Source: Brevundimonas sp. (GTDB lineage: Bacteria > Pseudomonadota > Alphaproteobacteria > Caulobacterales > Caulobacteraceae). Taken from it: a stretch of DNA of 42,233 bases. Below are positions 8,536 through 16,387 of this stretch, one piece after another. Numbering within the stretch: the stretch's first letter is position 1; every line of letters begins with the position of its first letter. Position numbers and translations under genes: made by a program. The notes below the pieces were generated by a model. That model saw only the letters and a list, made by a program, of their open reading frames with translations. It searched no databases and was not told where the DNA came from. The stretch lies in the NCBI RefSeq assembly GCF_003248455.1, contig NZ_QFNM01000026.1, positions 1 through 42,233 of the forward strand, written 5' to 3'.

Positions 8536-8882
8536 CAGTTGGGCCTGCGTCGTTGAGTATTGTCGTTCGAACCGCCCTGGCGGGCCTGGCCGGTCTGGCC
8601 GTCCACCACCACCTCGCGCACGCGGCCGTCGCGTTCGACCAGGACGGAATAGTTGCCGTCGCGGCGCGGCTGGGTGTCGATGGGACGTCCGCGCCCGGCC
8701 TCGCCGCCACGGCGTCGCGCCTCGTCGGGACTGACGCGGGGGCCGCGTTCCTGCGACTGTTGCGCTTGGTCGCGAGACTGGGCGACCGCCTCGGCGGCGA
8801 GGACGGGAGCGAGGGCCAAGGCCAGGGCCGAGGTCAGGGCCAGGGCCGGGGCGGCGATGAGACTGGCGGGTTTGCGGAACAT
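8535..8882 (-). CDS. Exported PepSY-domain protein
   Basis: A 115-residue protein with a signal peptide (basic start MFRKP, then a long Ala/Leu segment ending near AEAVAQS at residue 36). The C-terminal part NYSVLVERDGRVREVVVDGQTG is a short PepSY motif. The middle is rich in Arg, Gln and Gly and probably disordered. It is the first gene of the PepSY / regulator / kinase operon and, being periplasmic, may feed a signal to the kinase sensor domain; that is inference from position. ATG 8882 gives the better signal peptide. An in-frame ATG at 8906 would add eight residues and cannot be excluded. Confidence 0.8.
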   Translation of the reverse strand: MFRKPASLIAAPALALTSALALALAPVLAAEAVAQSRDQAQQSQERGPRVSPDEARRRGGEAGRGRPIDTQPRRDGNYSVLVERDGRVREVVVDGQTGQARQGGSNDNTQRRRPN

Positions 8883-9090
8883 GGCGACCGATCTAGCCCC
8901 CTTCATCTGAACGGGCGCTGAATGCCCTTTATAGTCCAAGCCTCGCCGCCATCCAAACGCACCTGTCGGCGAAGTCATGCAGATGAACGCCGCCTGAGCG
9001 CGGCCGTTCAGATCGGGCTCAGGCCGGGCGTGGTCTTGTCTGCCCGACGCCGGCCGATCCCGACCGGCGGCGCCTATCAAGGAGATCGTC

Positions 9091-9465
9091 ATGCGCAAGC
9101 TTATCGCCCCCGCCCTCATCCTGGCCGCCGTCTCCGTCGCGGCCCCCTCGCTCGCCCAGTCCAATCACCGTCCGGCCCCGGCGCATCAGGGCGCCCAGCA
9201 CGCGGGCTACGGGTCCTGGCAGTCCGTCAACGCCCGCCAGGCCAACCTGGATCGCCGCATCGACCAGGGCGTCCGCTCGGGCCAGATCAGCCGCCGCGAA
9301 GCGACCCGGCTGCGCGGCGAGTTCGACAGCCTGCTGCGGCTGGAGGCCAGCTACCGCCGCGGCGGCCTGACGGCCTGGGAACGGGCCGACCTGGATCGTC
9401 GCTTCGACCGCCTGTCGGCCCAGATCCGCGCCGAGCGCCGCGACCGCGACCACCGTCGCGGCTGA
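9091..9465 (+). CDS. Small exported protein of unknown function
   Basis: A 124-residue protein starting at an ATG with AAGGAGATCGTC upstream, a near-ideal ribosome binding site. Residues 1-23 form a clear signal peptide (cleavage after SLAQ). The mature part is highly charged and helical, with two related stretches, NLDRRIDQGVRSGQIS and DLDRRFDRLSAQI, separated by a REATRLRGEFDSLLRLE helix. No named family recognised; a periplasmic role is likely. It is divergent from the PepSY operon, with a 208-base gap that should hold both promoters, so joint control by the PhoP-like regulator is possible but untested. Confidence 0.75.
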   Translation: MRKLIAPALILAAVSVAAPSLAQSNHRPAPAHQGAQHAGYGSWQSVNARQANLDRRIDQGVRSGQISRREATRLRGEFDSLLRLEASYRRGGLTAWERADLDRRFDRLSAQIRAERRDRDHRRG

Positions 9466-9492
9466 GCCTTCTCTCCGCCTTCGGCCCGGATG

Positions 9493-9520
9493 GGGCGCGG
9501 TCGATCCGACCGCGCCCTTT
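9493..9520. terminator. Rho-independent terminator, possibly bidirectional
   Basis: A perfect 11-bp stem (GGGCGCGGTCG with CGACCGCGCCC) with a 3-base loop is followed by TTTCGG. It stands 27 bases after the exported-protein gene and just before the convergent end of the cox operon, so it can serve at least the rightward gene. Confidence 0.75.
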
Positions 9521-9536
9521 CGGTCGTCCGCAGGCC

Positions 9537-9842
9537 TCAGACGACCAGCAGCGGGGCGGTCTGGAACATCACGCCCACGCCGGCGACGACGGCCCCCGCC
9601 ACCCCCATCCGCAGGCCGAACAGCCGCGTCTCGTCCGACGGCGGCCGGCGCAGGCCGCGAGCCGCGGACAGGCCGGCCAGGGCCACGGCCGCCAGGCACG
9701 CCAAGCTGAAGACCAGGCCCGCGGCCCGGCCGCCCGCCGCGTCGCGCCAGGCCACGTCCGCGACGCTGGCCAGAACATAGAGGCCCAGGAAATGGACCGC
9801 CCAGATCGTCAGCCCGCCCAGCGCCGTCAGCCAGAACCTCAT
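9537..9842 (-). CDS. Small membrane protein of the cox operon
   Basis: A 101-residue, strongly hydrophobic protein with three likely membrane helices (about 5-27, 39-62, 74-95). Its ATG overlaps the subunit I/III stop as ATGA, so it is translationally coupled to the oxidase genes. By position it may be a small accessory subunit or assembly factor, comparable with the subunit IV/CtaF-type proteins of other caa3 oxidases, but I see no diagnostic motif. A His in WAVHFLGLY and a Trp-rich first helix are notable. It is the last gene of the operon, followed by the hairpin at 9493-9520. Confidence 0.75.
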   Translation of the reverse strand: MRFWLTALGGLTIWAVHFLGLYVLASVADVAWRDAAGGRAAGLVFSLACLAAVALAGLSAARGLRRPPSDETRLFGLRMGVAGAVVAGVGVMFQTAPLLVV

Positions 9843-12385
9843 GACATCACGCCGGGAAACAGCCGCACCAGCAGGGTCGTGATCCCGCCCTGAAGCGCGG
9901 TGAAGGCCAGGAACAGGGCGATCAGCTCGAAGGTCGCGGGGCGTTCGGGCGACAGATGGCCGAACAGCCAGCGCAGCAGGGCGAACGGCCCCATCAGCAG
10001 GCAGATGCCCACGAACAGCCCCTGCCAGGCCAGAAGGGCGAAAACCGTGGCGCCCTGGCTGGAGGCGTCGGGACGCAGGCCCGAATCCCACCAGGCCCAG
10101 GCCTCGGCCGCCCAGGCCCCGCCCGCGGCCACGGCGGCGACCAGCATCAATCCCGCCGCGATCATCGGACTGCGCGGACGATCCAGCTTCAGCGCGCCCT
10201 GCCCGGCCCACCCGCCCAGGCCGGCCACGGCCAGGAGCCCCAGCGTCAACGGCAGCGACGCCAGGTCGGGTGGCGCCTGCCAGAGGTCGGGCCGCCGGCT
10301 CCACAGGAAGACGTAGGAGAAGCACGCCATCGCCGCGACCATCCCGCCCACGATCAGGGTGATGACCATGGCCCACCAGCCGTGGCTGGACGGTCCCGAC
10401 ACATAGGTCGGCAGGCGCACCCCGCCCCCGACGTCGACCGTCGCGTTCGCATTGGGCCGGTCCAGCCGCCAGGCCCATTCCCAGATGCAGTAGATCGCCA
10501 GGAGGCCGCTGACGACCGCGATCAGATAGGCCTGGACCGTCAGGATCAGGAAGAAGCCGGCGGTGAAGACGGCCGCCCACACGTACCAGCTGGAGGGCCT
10601 GGGGATGCGCAGCACATATTGCGGCTCGGCGTTGACCGGGCTGGTGACGATGGTCTCCCGCTCGCCGCGCGGCGCCCCCGGCATGAAGTAGCGGCCGGCG
10701 ACCACGTCCCGCTCCAGGTCCTTCTGGTCCCAGAGCGGATAGAGGCTCCTGATCACCGGCGTCGACCGCAGCGAATACCGGCCGGCCGCCAGCCACTCCA
10801 GCCCCGGCCCATTGAACACATTGCCGGCCTCGCGCGCCCCGAACGGGCGGAAGTTGCGGATCATGTCCACGACCCACAGCAGGACCGCCAGGCCGAACAG
10901 GAACGACCCGATCGTGGAGATCATGTTGGGCAGGTCCCAGCCCCGGTTGGGCAGATAGGTGTAGACCCGGCGCGGCATCCCCATCAGCCCGGTCAGGTGC
11001 ATCGGCAGGAAGGTCACGTTGTGGCCGACGAACATCAGCCAGAAGATCCACCTGCCCCAGCGTTCGGACAGCGGCCGCGCGCTGGACATCGGCAGCCAGT
11101 AGTAGATGGCCGCGAACAGCGGAAAGACCATGCCGCCGATCAGGACGTAGTGCAGGTGGGCGACGATGAAATAGCTGTCGTGGGCCTGCCAGTCGAAGGG
11201 GACCATGGCCACCATCACCCCGGTCAGGCCGCCCATGACGAAGATCACCAGCCCCCCGACCGCGAACAGGCCGGGCGTGTTGAACCGCATCCTGCCCGCC
11301 GCCAGGGTGGCGATCCAGGCGAACACCTGCACCCCCGCCGGCACGCTGACGGCCATCGAGGCGGCGCTGAAATAGTTGATCGAGATCTGGGGCATGCCGG
11401 TGGTGAACATGTGGTGCGCCCAGACGCCGAAGCTGATGAAGCCGGTCGCCAGCATGGCCAGGACCACCAGCCGGTATCCGACCAGTTTCGTCTGGGCCAC
11501 CGCCGGGATCAGGGTCGACATGGCGCCCGCCGCCGGCAGGAAGATGATGTAGACCTCCGGGTGGCCGAAGAACCAGAACAGGTGCTGCCACAGCATGGGG
11601 TCGCCCCCCTTGGCCGCATCGAAGAAGGGCCAGCCCAGCGCGCGCTCCATCTCCAGCAGCAAGGTCGACAGGATCACCGAAGGGAAGGCGATCACGATCA
11701 TGCAGGCGAAGATCAGCATGGCCCAGGCGAAGATCGGCAGCTTGTCCAAGGACATGCCGGGCGCCCGGGTCTTCAGGACGCCGACGATGATCTCGATGGC
11801 GCCGGCGATGGCCGATATCTCGATGAAGCCGATGCCCAGCAGCCAGAAATCGGCGTTGATCCCCGGCGAATAGGTCATGCCGGTCAGGGGCGGATACATG
11901 AACCAGCCGCCGTTCGGGGCCAGGCCGAAGAACAGCGAGCAGAAAAAGGCCAGCCCCCCGACCAGATAGGCCCAGAAGGCGTAGGCCGACAGGCGCGGAA
12001 ACGGCAGGTCGCGCGCGCCCAGCATCTGCGGCAACAGCAGCACGCCCAGCGCCTCGACCGCCGGCACGGCGAACAGAAACATCATCACCGTGCCGTGCAT
12101 GGTGAAGATCTGGTTGTAGGTCTCCTGCGCCAGGAAGCCCGTCATCGGCAGGGCCAGCTGGGTCCGCATCAGCAGCGCCAGAACCCCGGCCAGCACGAAG
12201 AACAGCATGGCCGCGCCGACGTAATAGACGCCGACGTAGTTGTTGTTGATCGCGGTGATCCATTCCCACGGCTTGCGCGGGCCGCACCAGACCTCCTCCA
12301 GCTGCTCCAGCTCGCCCTCGGGCCGGGGCTCGGTGGTCGGAAAGCGTTTGTAGAGTTCGGTGTCGAACCCGGTTTCCGAACTCAT
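9839..12385 (-). CDS. ctaD: Cytochrome c oxidase subunit I/III fusion (caa3 type)
   Basis: An 848-residue protein joining heme-copper oxidase subunit I (about 30-580) to a subunit III-like helical C-terminus (about 630-848). It reduces O2 to water and pumps protons. Heme and copper ligands are present: His97 in TMHGTV, His275 and Tyr279 in FFGHPEVYI, His324-His325 in WAHHMFTTG, and His402, His410 and His412 in AHDSYFIVAHLHY. Glu277 and Asp126 (GARDLPFPRL) match the D-channel of type A1 enzymes. The usual K-channel Thr/Lys pair is missing: the helix reads VSVPAGVQVFAW with Ala350 and Gln353 at those places. It starts at ATG 12385, overlapping the subunit II stop. Confidence 0.95.
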   Translation of the reverse strand: MSSETGFDTELYKRFPTTEPRPEGELEQLEEVWCGPRKPWEWITAINNNYVGVYYVGAAMLFFVLAGVLALLMRTQLALPMTGFLAQETYNQIFTMHGTVMMFLFAVPAVEALGVLLLPQMLGARDLPFPRLSAYAFWAYLVGGLAFFCSLFFGLAPNGGWFMYPPLTGMTYSPGINADFWLLGIGFIEISAIAGAIEIIVGVLKTRAPGMSLDKLPIFAWAMLIFACMIVIAFPSVILSTLLLEMERALGWPFFDAAKGGDPMLWQHLFWFFGHPEVYIIFLPAAGAMSTLIPAVAQTKLVGYRLVVLAMLATGFISFGVWAHHMFTTGMPQISINYFSAASMAVSVPAGVQVFAWIATLAAGRMRFNTPGLFAVGGLVIFVMGGLTGVMVAMVPFDWQAHDSYFIVAHLHYVLIGGMVFPLFAAIYYWLPMSSARPLSERWGRWIFWLMFVGHNVTFLPMHLTGLMGMPRRVYTYLPNRGWDLPNMISTIGSFLFGLAVLLWVVDMIRNFRPFGAREAGNVFNGPGLEWLAAGRYSLRSTPVIRSLYPLWDQKDLERDVVAGRYFMPGAPRGERETIVTSPVNAEPQYVLRIPRPSSWYVWAAVFTAGFFLILTVQAYLIAVVSGLLAIYCIWEWAWRLDRPNANATVDVGGGVRLPTYVSGPSSHGWWAMVITLIVGGMVAAMACFSYVFLWSRRPDLWQAPPDLASLPLTLGLLAVAGLGGWAGQGALKLDRPRSPMIAAGLMLVAAVAAGGAWAAEAWAWWDSGLRPDASSQGATVFALLAWQGLFVGICLLMGPFALLRWLFGHLSPERPATFELIALFLAFTALQGGITTLLVRLFPGVMS

Positions 12386-13359
12386 TTCAGGCTTTCCAGA
12401 TAGGCGGCGACGGCGCGCAGATCCTGACCCGCCAGCACCGGATAGGCGGGCATCCGGTTGCCGGGCTTGATCGCCTGGCTGTCGGAAATCCAACCGGCCA
12501 TCGTGCCCTGATTGTTCGGCAGGATGCCCGCGCCCAGGGTCTGGCGCGACCCGACGTGGGTCAGGTCGGGACCGGCCAGGCCGTTGGCCTCGGTCCCGCG
12601 AATGGTGTGGCAGGCCGCGCAGCCCGAGGCGGCGAAGACATCGCGTCCGCGCGCGATCAGGTCGGGCGTCTCCTGCGCCGAGACTGCCGGCCGGGCGCCC
12701 CCCGCCTGGCGGTCGCGCCAGGCGGCGAACCGGGTCGGCTCATGTGCGACGACCACCAGCCCCATCAGCGCATGGGGCCCGCCGCAGTATTCGGCGCACT
12801 GGCCGCCATAGGTCCCCGGCCGATCCGCCTGCAGCCGCATGAAGTTGCGCCGGCCCGGGATCATGTCGGTCTTGCCGCCCAGGCGCGGGACCCAGAAGCT
12901 GTGGATCACGTCGGCGCTTTCCAGCTCGAACACCACCGGCCGGCCGACGGGGATGTGCACCTCGTTGGCGTCCTGAAGGATCTCGCGCCCCTGGTCGTCC
13001 AGATAGGCGACGCGCCACCACCACATCTCGCCGGTGACGCGCACGCGCATCTCGCCGGGCCCGGGCGCATCGGCGATCCGGGCGGTGGTGTTCAGGCCAT
13101 AGATTAGCAACCCCGTCAGCACCACGACGGGAAAGGCCAGGCCCGCCGTCCAGACCAGCCGCTCGCCGCCGACGCGCCGCTTCCATTTGCGCGGGCCGAA
13201 CAGGGCCACGCCCAGGGCGGCCAGCACGATCGCCATGACCACCACGGACATGACGAACAGCACCCAGGCCACGGTGTGGATGGGGGCCGCGAACGGTCCG
13301 GCCGGATCGAGCACGGGCGGGGGCCAGCCGGCGATGCCGGGCGTCGCTTCAGTCGTCAT
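12382..13359 (-). CDS. coxB: Cytochrome c oxidase subunit II with fused cytochrome c
   Basis: A 325-residue caa3-type subunit II. Two N-terminal membrane helices (about 28-53 and 70-90) anchor it; the cupredoxin domain has the CuA ligands His153 in VIHSFWVP and Cys188, Glu190, Cys192, His196 and Met199 in CAEYCGGPHALM. A C-terminal cytochrome c domain follows with CAACH at 247-251 and a likely axial Met303 in NRMPAYP. It takes electrons from soluble or lipid-anchored cytochrome c to the CuA site. Its start overlaps the end of the upstream cytochrome gene by 11 bases and its stop overlaps subunit I. The N-terminal segment has no signal peptidase site typical of some coxB genes. Confidence 0.95.
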   Translation of the reverse strand: MTTEATPGIAGWPPPVLDPAGPFAAPIHTVAWVLFVMSVVVMAIVLAALGVALFGPRKWKRRVGGERLVWTAGLAFPVVVLTGLLIYGLNTTARIADAPGPGEMRVRVTGEMWWWRVAYLDDQGREILQDANEVHIPVGRPVVFELESADVIHSFWVPRLGGKTDMIPGRRNFMRLQADRPGTYGGQCAEYCGGPHALMGLVVVAHEPTRFAAWRDRQAGGARPAVSAQETPDLIARGRDVFAASGCAACHTIRGTEANGLAGPDLTHVGSRQTLGAGILPNNQGTMAGWISDSQAIKPGNRMPAYPVLAGQDLRAVAAYLESLK

Positions 13360-13762
13360 CGAGCGAATACAGATAGGCCGCGACGTCGCGGGCTTGGTCG
13401 TGGGACAGGGGCATGGGCGGCATGGCGGTCTGGGGGTCCAGGGAAGGGGCGTCGATCAACCAGCGGATCAGGACGTCGGGCTGGTTGGGCAGGCGGCCGG
13501 CGATCATCGGCCGGGCGCCGAACCCGGCCAGGTCGGAGCCGCTGCGCCCCCGGGGCCAGGCGACGCCGGGTATGCTGTGACAGGCGGCGCATCCGACCTG
13601 GTTCGCCACGGCCAGCCCCTTGGCGGCGTCGCCCTGGGCCACCGGGCGCGGCAGATCGGCCTTGTCCACGCAACCCGCCAGCAGGCAAACGGCCGCCAGG
13701 ACGGGCAGGCGCGTGTTAGACGGCCCCCTCGTGCTTCGGCGCGCCTGCGTCGATCGTCTCAT
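13349..13762 (-). CDS. Lipoprotein cytochrome c of the cox operon
   Basis: A 137-residue class I cytochrome c. After a basic start, the signal segment ends in the lipobox LLAGC with Cys31 as the lipid-modified residue. Heme-binding CAACH is at 58-62 and a Met ligand is likely in MPPMPLS. It would be anchored in the membrane on the periplasmic side and is the first gene of the oxidase operon, so it may deliver electrons to subunit II. ATG 13762 has GGGGGCGGG directly upstream. The C-terminus (AAYLYSLDDD) overlaps the start of coxB by 11 bases. Confidence 0.88.
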   Translation of the reverse strand: MRRSTQARRSTRGPSNTRLPVLAAVCLLAGCVDKADLPRPVAQGDAAKGLAVANQVGCAACHSIPGVAWPRGRSGSDLAGFGARPMIAGRLPNQPDVLIRWLIDAPSLDPQTAMPPMPLSHDQARDVAAYLYSLDDD

Positions 13763-13877
13763 CCCGCCCCCAAAAGCTTGACCACACAATCCGCCATCCC
13801 CGCCGTGGTTCCCGGGTGCGACACGCCGTCCAGGGCCGCGGCCGGAACCTTCGCCATAGAGACGGGTTCGATGGGGC

Positions 13878-14648
13878 GTGCGCGCGCCCCTCTCCCTCAT
13901 CGGTCTGTCGTTCGGCCTGGCGGCGCTGGCCGGCTGCGACTCCACGCGCGGCCAGACAGACGCGGCCTTCAGCGCCGACGGCCGGACCATCGCCATGAGC
14001 GGCGGCGCGGGCGGGGCGGCCAACGCCTGCTTCACCTGCCACGGGCTGCAGGGACAGGGCGACGGGGTTTCCGCGCCCCGCCTGGCCGGCCTGGACGTCG
14101 GCTATCTGCAGAAGCAGATGGAGGACTACGCCTCGGGCCTGCGCCCCGACGACCAGATGACGCGCATCGCCAAGGCGCTGAACCAGACGGATCGCCGCGC
14201 CGTCGCCGCCTGGTACGCCGGCCTGCCCGCCTCGCCGCCCAATACGCCGCCTTCCGACGCGCCGCCCGCGCCCACGCCGGCCGTCTATCTGACCGGCGAT
14301 CCGTCGCGCGGGATCGTGGCCTGCGCCGCCTGTCACGGGGCGAACGGCGAAGGCGCGGGCCGCGGCGGCAATCCCCCGATCGCCGGCCAGCCCGCCGCCT
14401 ATACGCTGGAGCAGATCGATCGCTGGAAATCGGGCGAGCGCCGCAACGACCCGCGCGGCGTCATGGCCGCCGCCGTCAGATCGCTTTCGGACCCAGAAGC
14501 CCGCGCCATAGCCCTTTGGCTGTCGACACGGCCCGCCGCTCAAGCGCCCGCCAGCGCCGCTGCCAGCGGGTCCGCTTCCGTGGACGCAGCGGCACGACCG
14601 GCAGCATCGCGTGAAACACGTCGTCCCGATCGATCAGATGGTGCTTGA
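13878..14648 (+). CDS. Diheme cytochrome c lipoprotein
   Basis: A 256-residue protein starting with GTG. A lipobox LAALAGC gives Cys20 as lipid anchor. Two cytochrome c domains carry CFTCH at 51-55 and CAACH at 149-153, the second close to the cytochrome c4/c553 form (ACHGANGEG). A Pro-rich linker (about 118-135) joins them. It is divergent from the cox operon with a 115-base gap, and probably supplies electrons to the same oxidase. The last ~40 residues (Ala/Ser/Arg-rich) lie after the natural end of the heme domain and are encoded opposite the 3' end of the b561 gene, a 173-base convergent overlap. Confidence 0.87.
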   Translation: MRAPLSLIGLSFGLAALAGCDSTRGQTDAAFSADGRTIAMSGGAGGAANACFTCHGLQGQGDGVSAPRLAGLDVGYLQKQMEDYASGLRPDDQMTRIAKALNQTDRRAVAAWYAGLPASPPNTPPSDAPPAPTPAVYLTGDPSRGIVACAACHGANGEGAGRGGNPPIAGQPAAYTLEQIDRWKSGERRNDPRGVMAAAVRSLSDPEARAIALWLSTRPAAQAPASAAASGSASVDAAARPAASRETRRPDRSDGA

Positions 14649-15195
14649 GCGCCGCCCCCGCGTGGATCGGGATCATCAGCAGCAACGTCAGCACCATGCC
14701 CCAGTGCATCCATTCCGCCGCCGCCTCGATCGCCCATAGCTGGGTGTTCGACAAATCCTGAAACGGCAGCAAGGGCCAGGGGATCAGGCCGACCACCTCC
14801 AGATGGCGGGTGCGGTCCGTCGCCGAGATCATCGCCCAGCCCGTCAGCGGCAGGCCGAACAGGCAGATGTAGAAGACATAATGGGTGACGTGCGCCGCCC
14901 AGCTCTCCCAGCCCGGCTTGTCCGCGTCATTGACCAGGTCCGGCGCCATCAGCCGCCACGAAAGCCGCCCGATCACCAGCACCAGCATCAGCACCCCGAC
15001 CGCGAAATGCACGTCATAGGCCCCGACCATGGCCGCGCCGACCGGCTGACGCCCCATCCAGAACCCCCAGCCGATCTGAAACGCCACCAGAGCGGCCATG
15101 GTCCAGTGAAAGCCGATGGCGACCGGGGAATAGCGCCCCTCGTCATGATGGCCCGCCGCCCATTCCAGGGCCTGCTGGAACAGCCGGGCGATCAC
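14476..15195 (-). CDS. Cytochrome b561-family membrane protein
   Basis: A 239-residue protein with four membrane helices and the histidines of the bacterial b561/Ni-hydrogenase b-type cytochrome group: FHWTMAALVAFQ, DVHFAVGVLMLVL, HVTHYVFYI and EWMHWGMVLTLL. It starts with GTG at 15195, overlapping the stop of the CtaG gene (GTGA). In this setting it may pass electrons from the quinol pool or superoxide to periplasmic cytochromes; that role is inference. After the last helix there is a basic tail (RPRKRTRWQRRWRALERR) coded opposite the diheme cytochrome gene. Confidence 0.87.
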   Translation of the reverse strand: MIARLFQQALEWAAGHHDEGRYSPVAIGFHWTMAALVAFQIGWGFWMGRQPVGAAMVGAYDVHFAVGVLMLVLVIGRLSWRLMAPDLVNDADKPGWESWAAHVTHYVFYICLFGLPLTGWAMISATDRTRHLEVVGLIPWPLLPFQDLSNTQLWAIEAAAEWMHWGMVLTLLLMIPIHAGAALKHHLIDRDDVFHAMLPVVPLRPRKRTRWQRRWRALERRAVSTAKGLWRGLLGPKAI

Positions 15196-15929
15196 GCCGC
15201 AACCTCTCGCGTCGGCCCCAGCATCCGCCCTAGCACCGCCAGGGCCGCGAACAGATAGAGCGCCGCGGCCGGCGCCCACATGATCAGGCCGGCCGCCTGC
15301 TGATCCTCCAGCGGCGTCATCCACCAGGCCAGGGTGGTGTGGAAATGCGGCGCATAGACCGCCTGGCCGGCGAAGGTCAGGATCGCGCCCAGCAGGCCCA
15401 TGGCCAGCATGGCGGCCAGCAGGCCGACCACCGCCGCCGGCGCCGAGGCCCCCCGCACCGTCGTCCAGAACCAGACGGCCGCGCCCAGCAGGCTGAGCTG
15501 CATCGCCCAGTAGACCGCATCGTTCGACAAGGCCGCAGCATAGAGGCCCGGCGCGTGCCAGGCCCACAGCACCGCCGCCTGCGCCGCCGTCGCCAGGACC
15601 AGGCCGCCGCCCGCGCGCCGCCGTCGCGCCGCCCCGACCGGCGCCGCCCAGGCCAGCAGGGGCGCGGCCACGCCGACCAGCAGGACGTGATGCACGGTCC
15701 GGGCCGAGAACAGCGCCGAACTGAGGGCGCACAGGGGCGAAACGAAACTGATCGCCAGAACCCCCGTCGCCGCCAGGCCGAACAGGCGCCGTCGCCCCTC
15801 CAGCCGCATCGCGATCACGGCCGAGGCGACGACCAGCACGCCCAGCAGCATCGGATCCAGGTTCCAGCGCCAGTCCCCGGCCAGGGGCGCCGGGCCGCAA
15901 TAGGGCGTCCAGATCGGACCAGCATCCAT
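15192..15929 (-). CDS. caa3-type oxidase assembly protein CtaG
   Basis: A 245-residue, six- or seven-helix membrane protein of the caa3_CtaG family, needed in Bacillus for assembling active caa3 oxidase, probably through copper delivery. Typical pieces are the N-terminal PYCGPAP and WNLDPML, the pair in RTVHHVLLVG, WAWHAPGLY, and the HFHTTLAWWMTPLEDQQAAGLIMW segment split over the C-terminal helices. ATG 15929 has GAGGGG about 6 bases upstream. It forms a two-gene operon with b561 and supports the nearby fused oxidase. It is not related to the Cox11-type CtaG of the aa3 enzyme. Confidence 0.9.
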   Translation of the reverse strand: MDAGPIWTPYCGPAPLAGDWRWNLDPMLLGVLVVASAVIAMRLEGRRRLFGLAATGVLAISFVSPLCALSSALFSARTVHHVLLVGVAAPLLAWAAPVGAARRRRAGGGLVLATAAQAAVLWAWHAPGLYAAALSNDAVYWAMQLSLLGAAVWFWTTVRGASAPAAVVGLLAAMLAMGLLGAILTFAGQAVYAPHFHTTLAWWMTPLEDQQAAGLIMWAPAAALYLFAALAVLGRMLGPTREVAA

Positions 15930-16082
15930 GATCAACCCCTCGCCGCACGGGCGTCCGCTCAAGCTACGCCTTGGCGAAAACCCTCCACACCCGTCCGGTT
16001 CCGCCGCCGCATGTCCGGGCGGGTGCGACACGACGTCTGGAACCGATCGCAGGCTTGGTGCACATCACCGATTCCCCGTCGT

Positions 16083-16159
16083 TGGCGACCCCGGCAGGAC
16101 TCCAACCTGCGACCTCGGCTTTAGGAAAGCCTTGCTCTATGCGGCTGAGCTACGGGGCC
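16083..16159 (-). tRNA. tRNA-Arg (anticodon CCU)
   Basis: Read on the minus strand this folds as a 77-base tRNA: acceptor GGCCCCG with CGGGGTC, a D-arm GCTC/GAGC, anticodon loop TTCCTAA with anticodon CCT, a variable loop AGGTC, a T-arm GCAGG/CCTGC with loop TTGGAGT, and an encoded CCA. Position 2 pairs G-U and the outermost anticodon-stem pair is A-G, both tolerable. It decodes AGG, a rare codon in this GC-rich genome. No insertion is visible at its 3' end. Confidence 0.93.
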
Positions 16160-16387
16160 ATGGGCGATGACCTAGCGGCTCGCGCGCGGTTCGGGAAGCG
16201 GCGGCGGGGAAAAAACGGACGGGTTCCGCGGCGCCGGCGAACGGCGTTGTGGTTAAGGCGGCTTAACCTACCAGATGTCGCGGTGAACAAAGGGCGAATC
16301 GAGGCGAGTCAGCGATTCGGTCCCGATTCGTTTCGCGCTTGTTCCGCAAGGCCGGCTTGGCCGTTAACCGGGCGTGCAGGGACGGCG

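Noticed and set aside
9956..12403. An 815-codon open frame opposite the oxidase gene
   Set aside because: Antisense shadow of ctaD; His/Gln/Arg/Gly-rich with no domain or ribosome site.
16083..16387. tRNA-Arg as integration site of an island
   Set aside because: No integrase, no partial tRNA copy and no composition change next to the tRNA; neighbouring genes are core.
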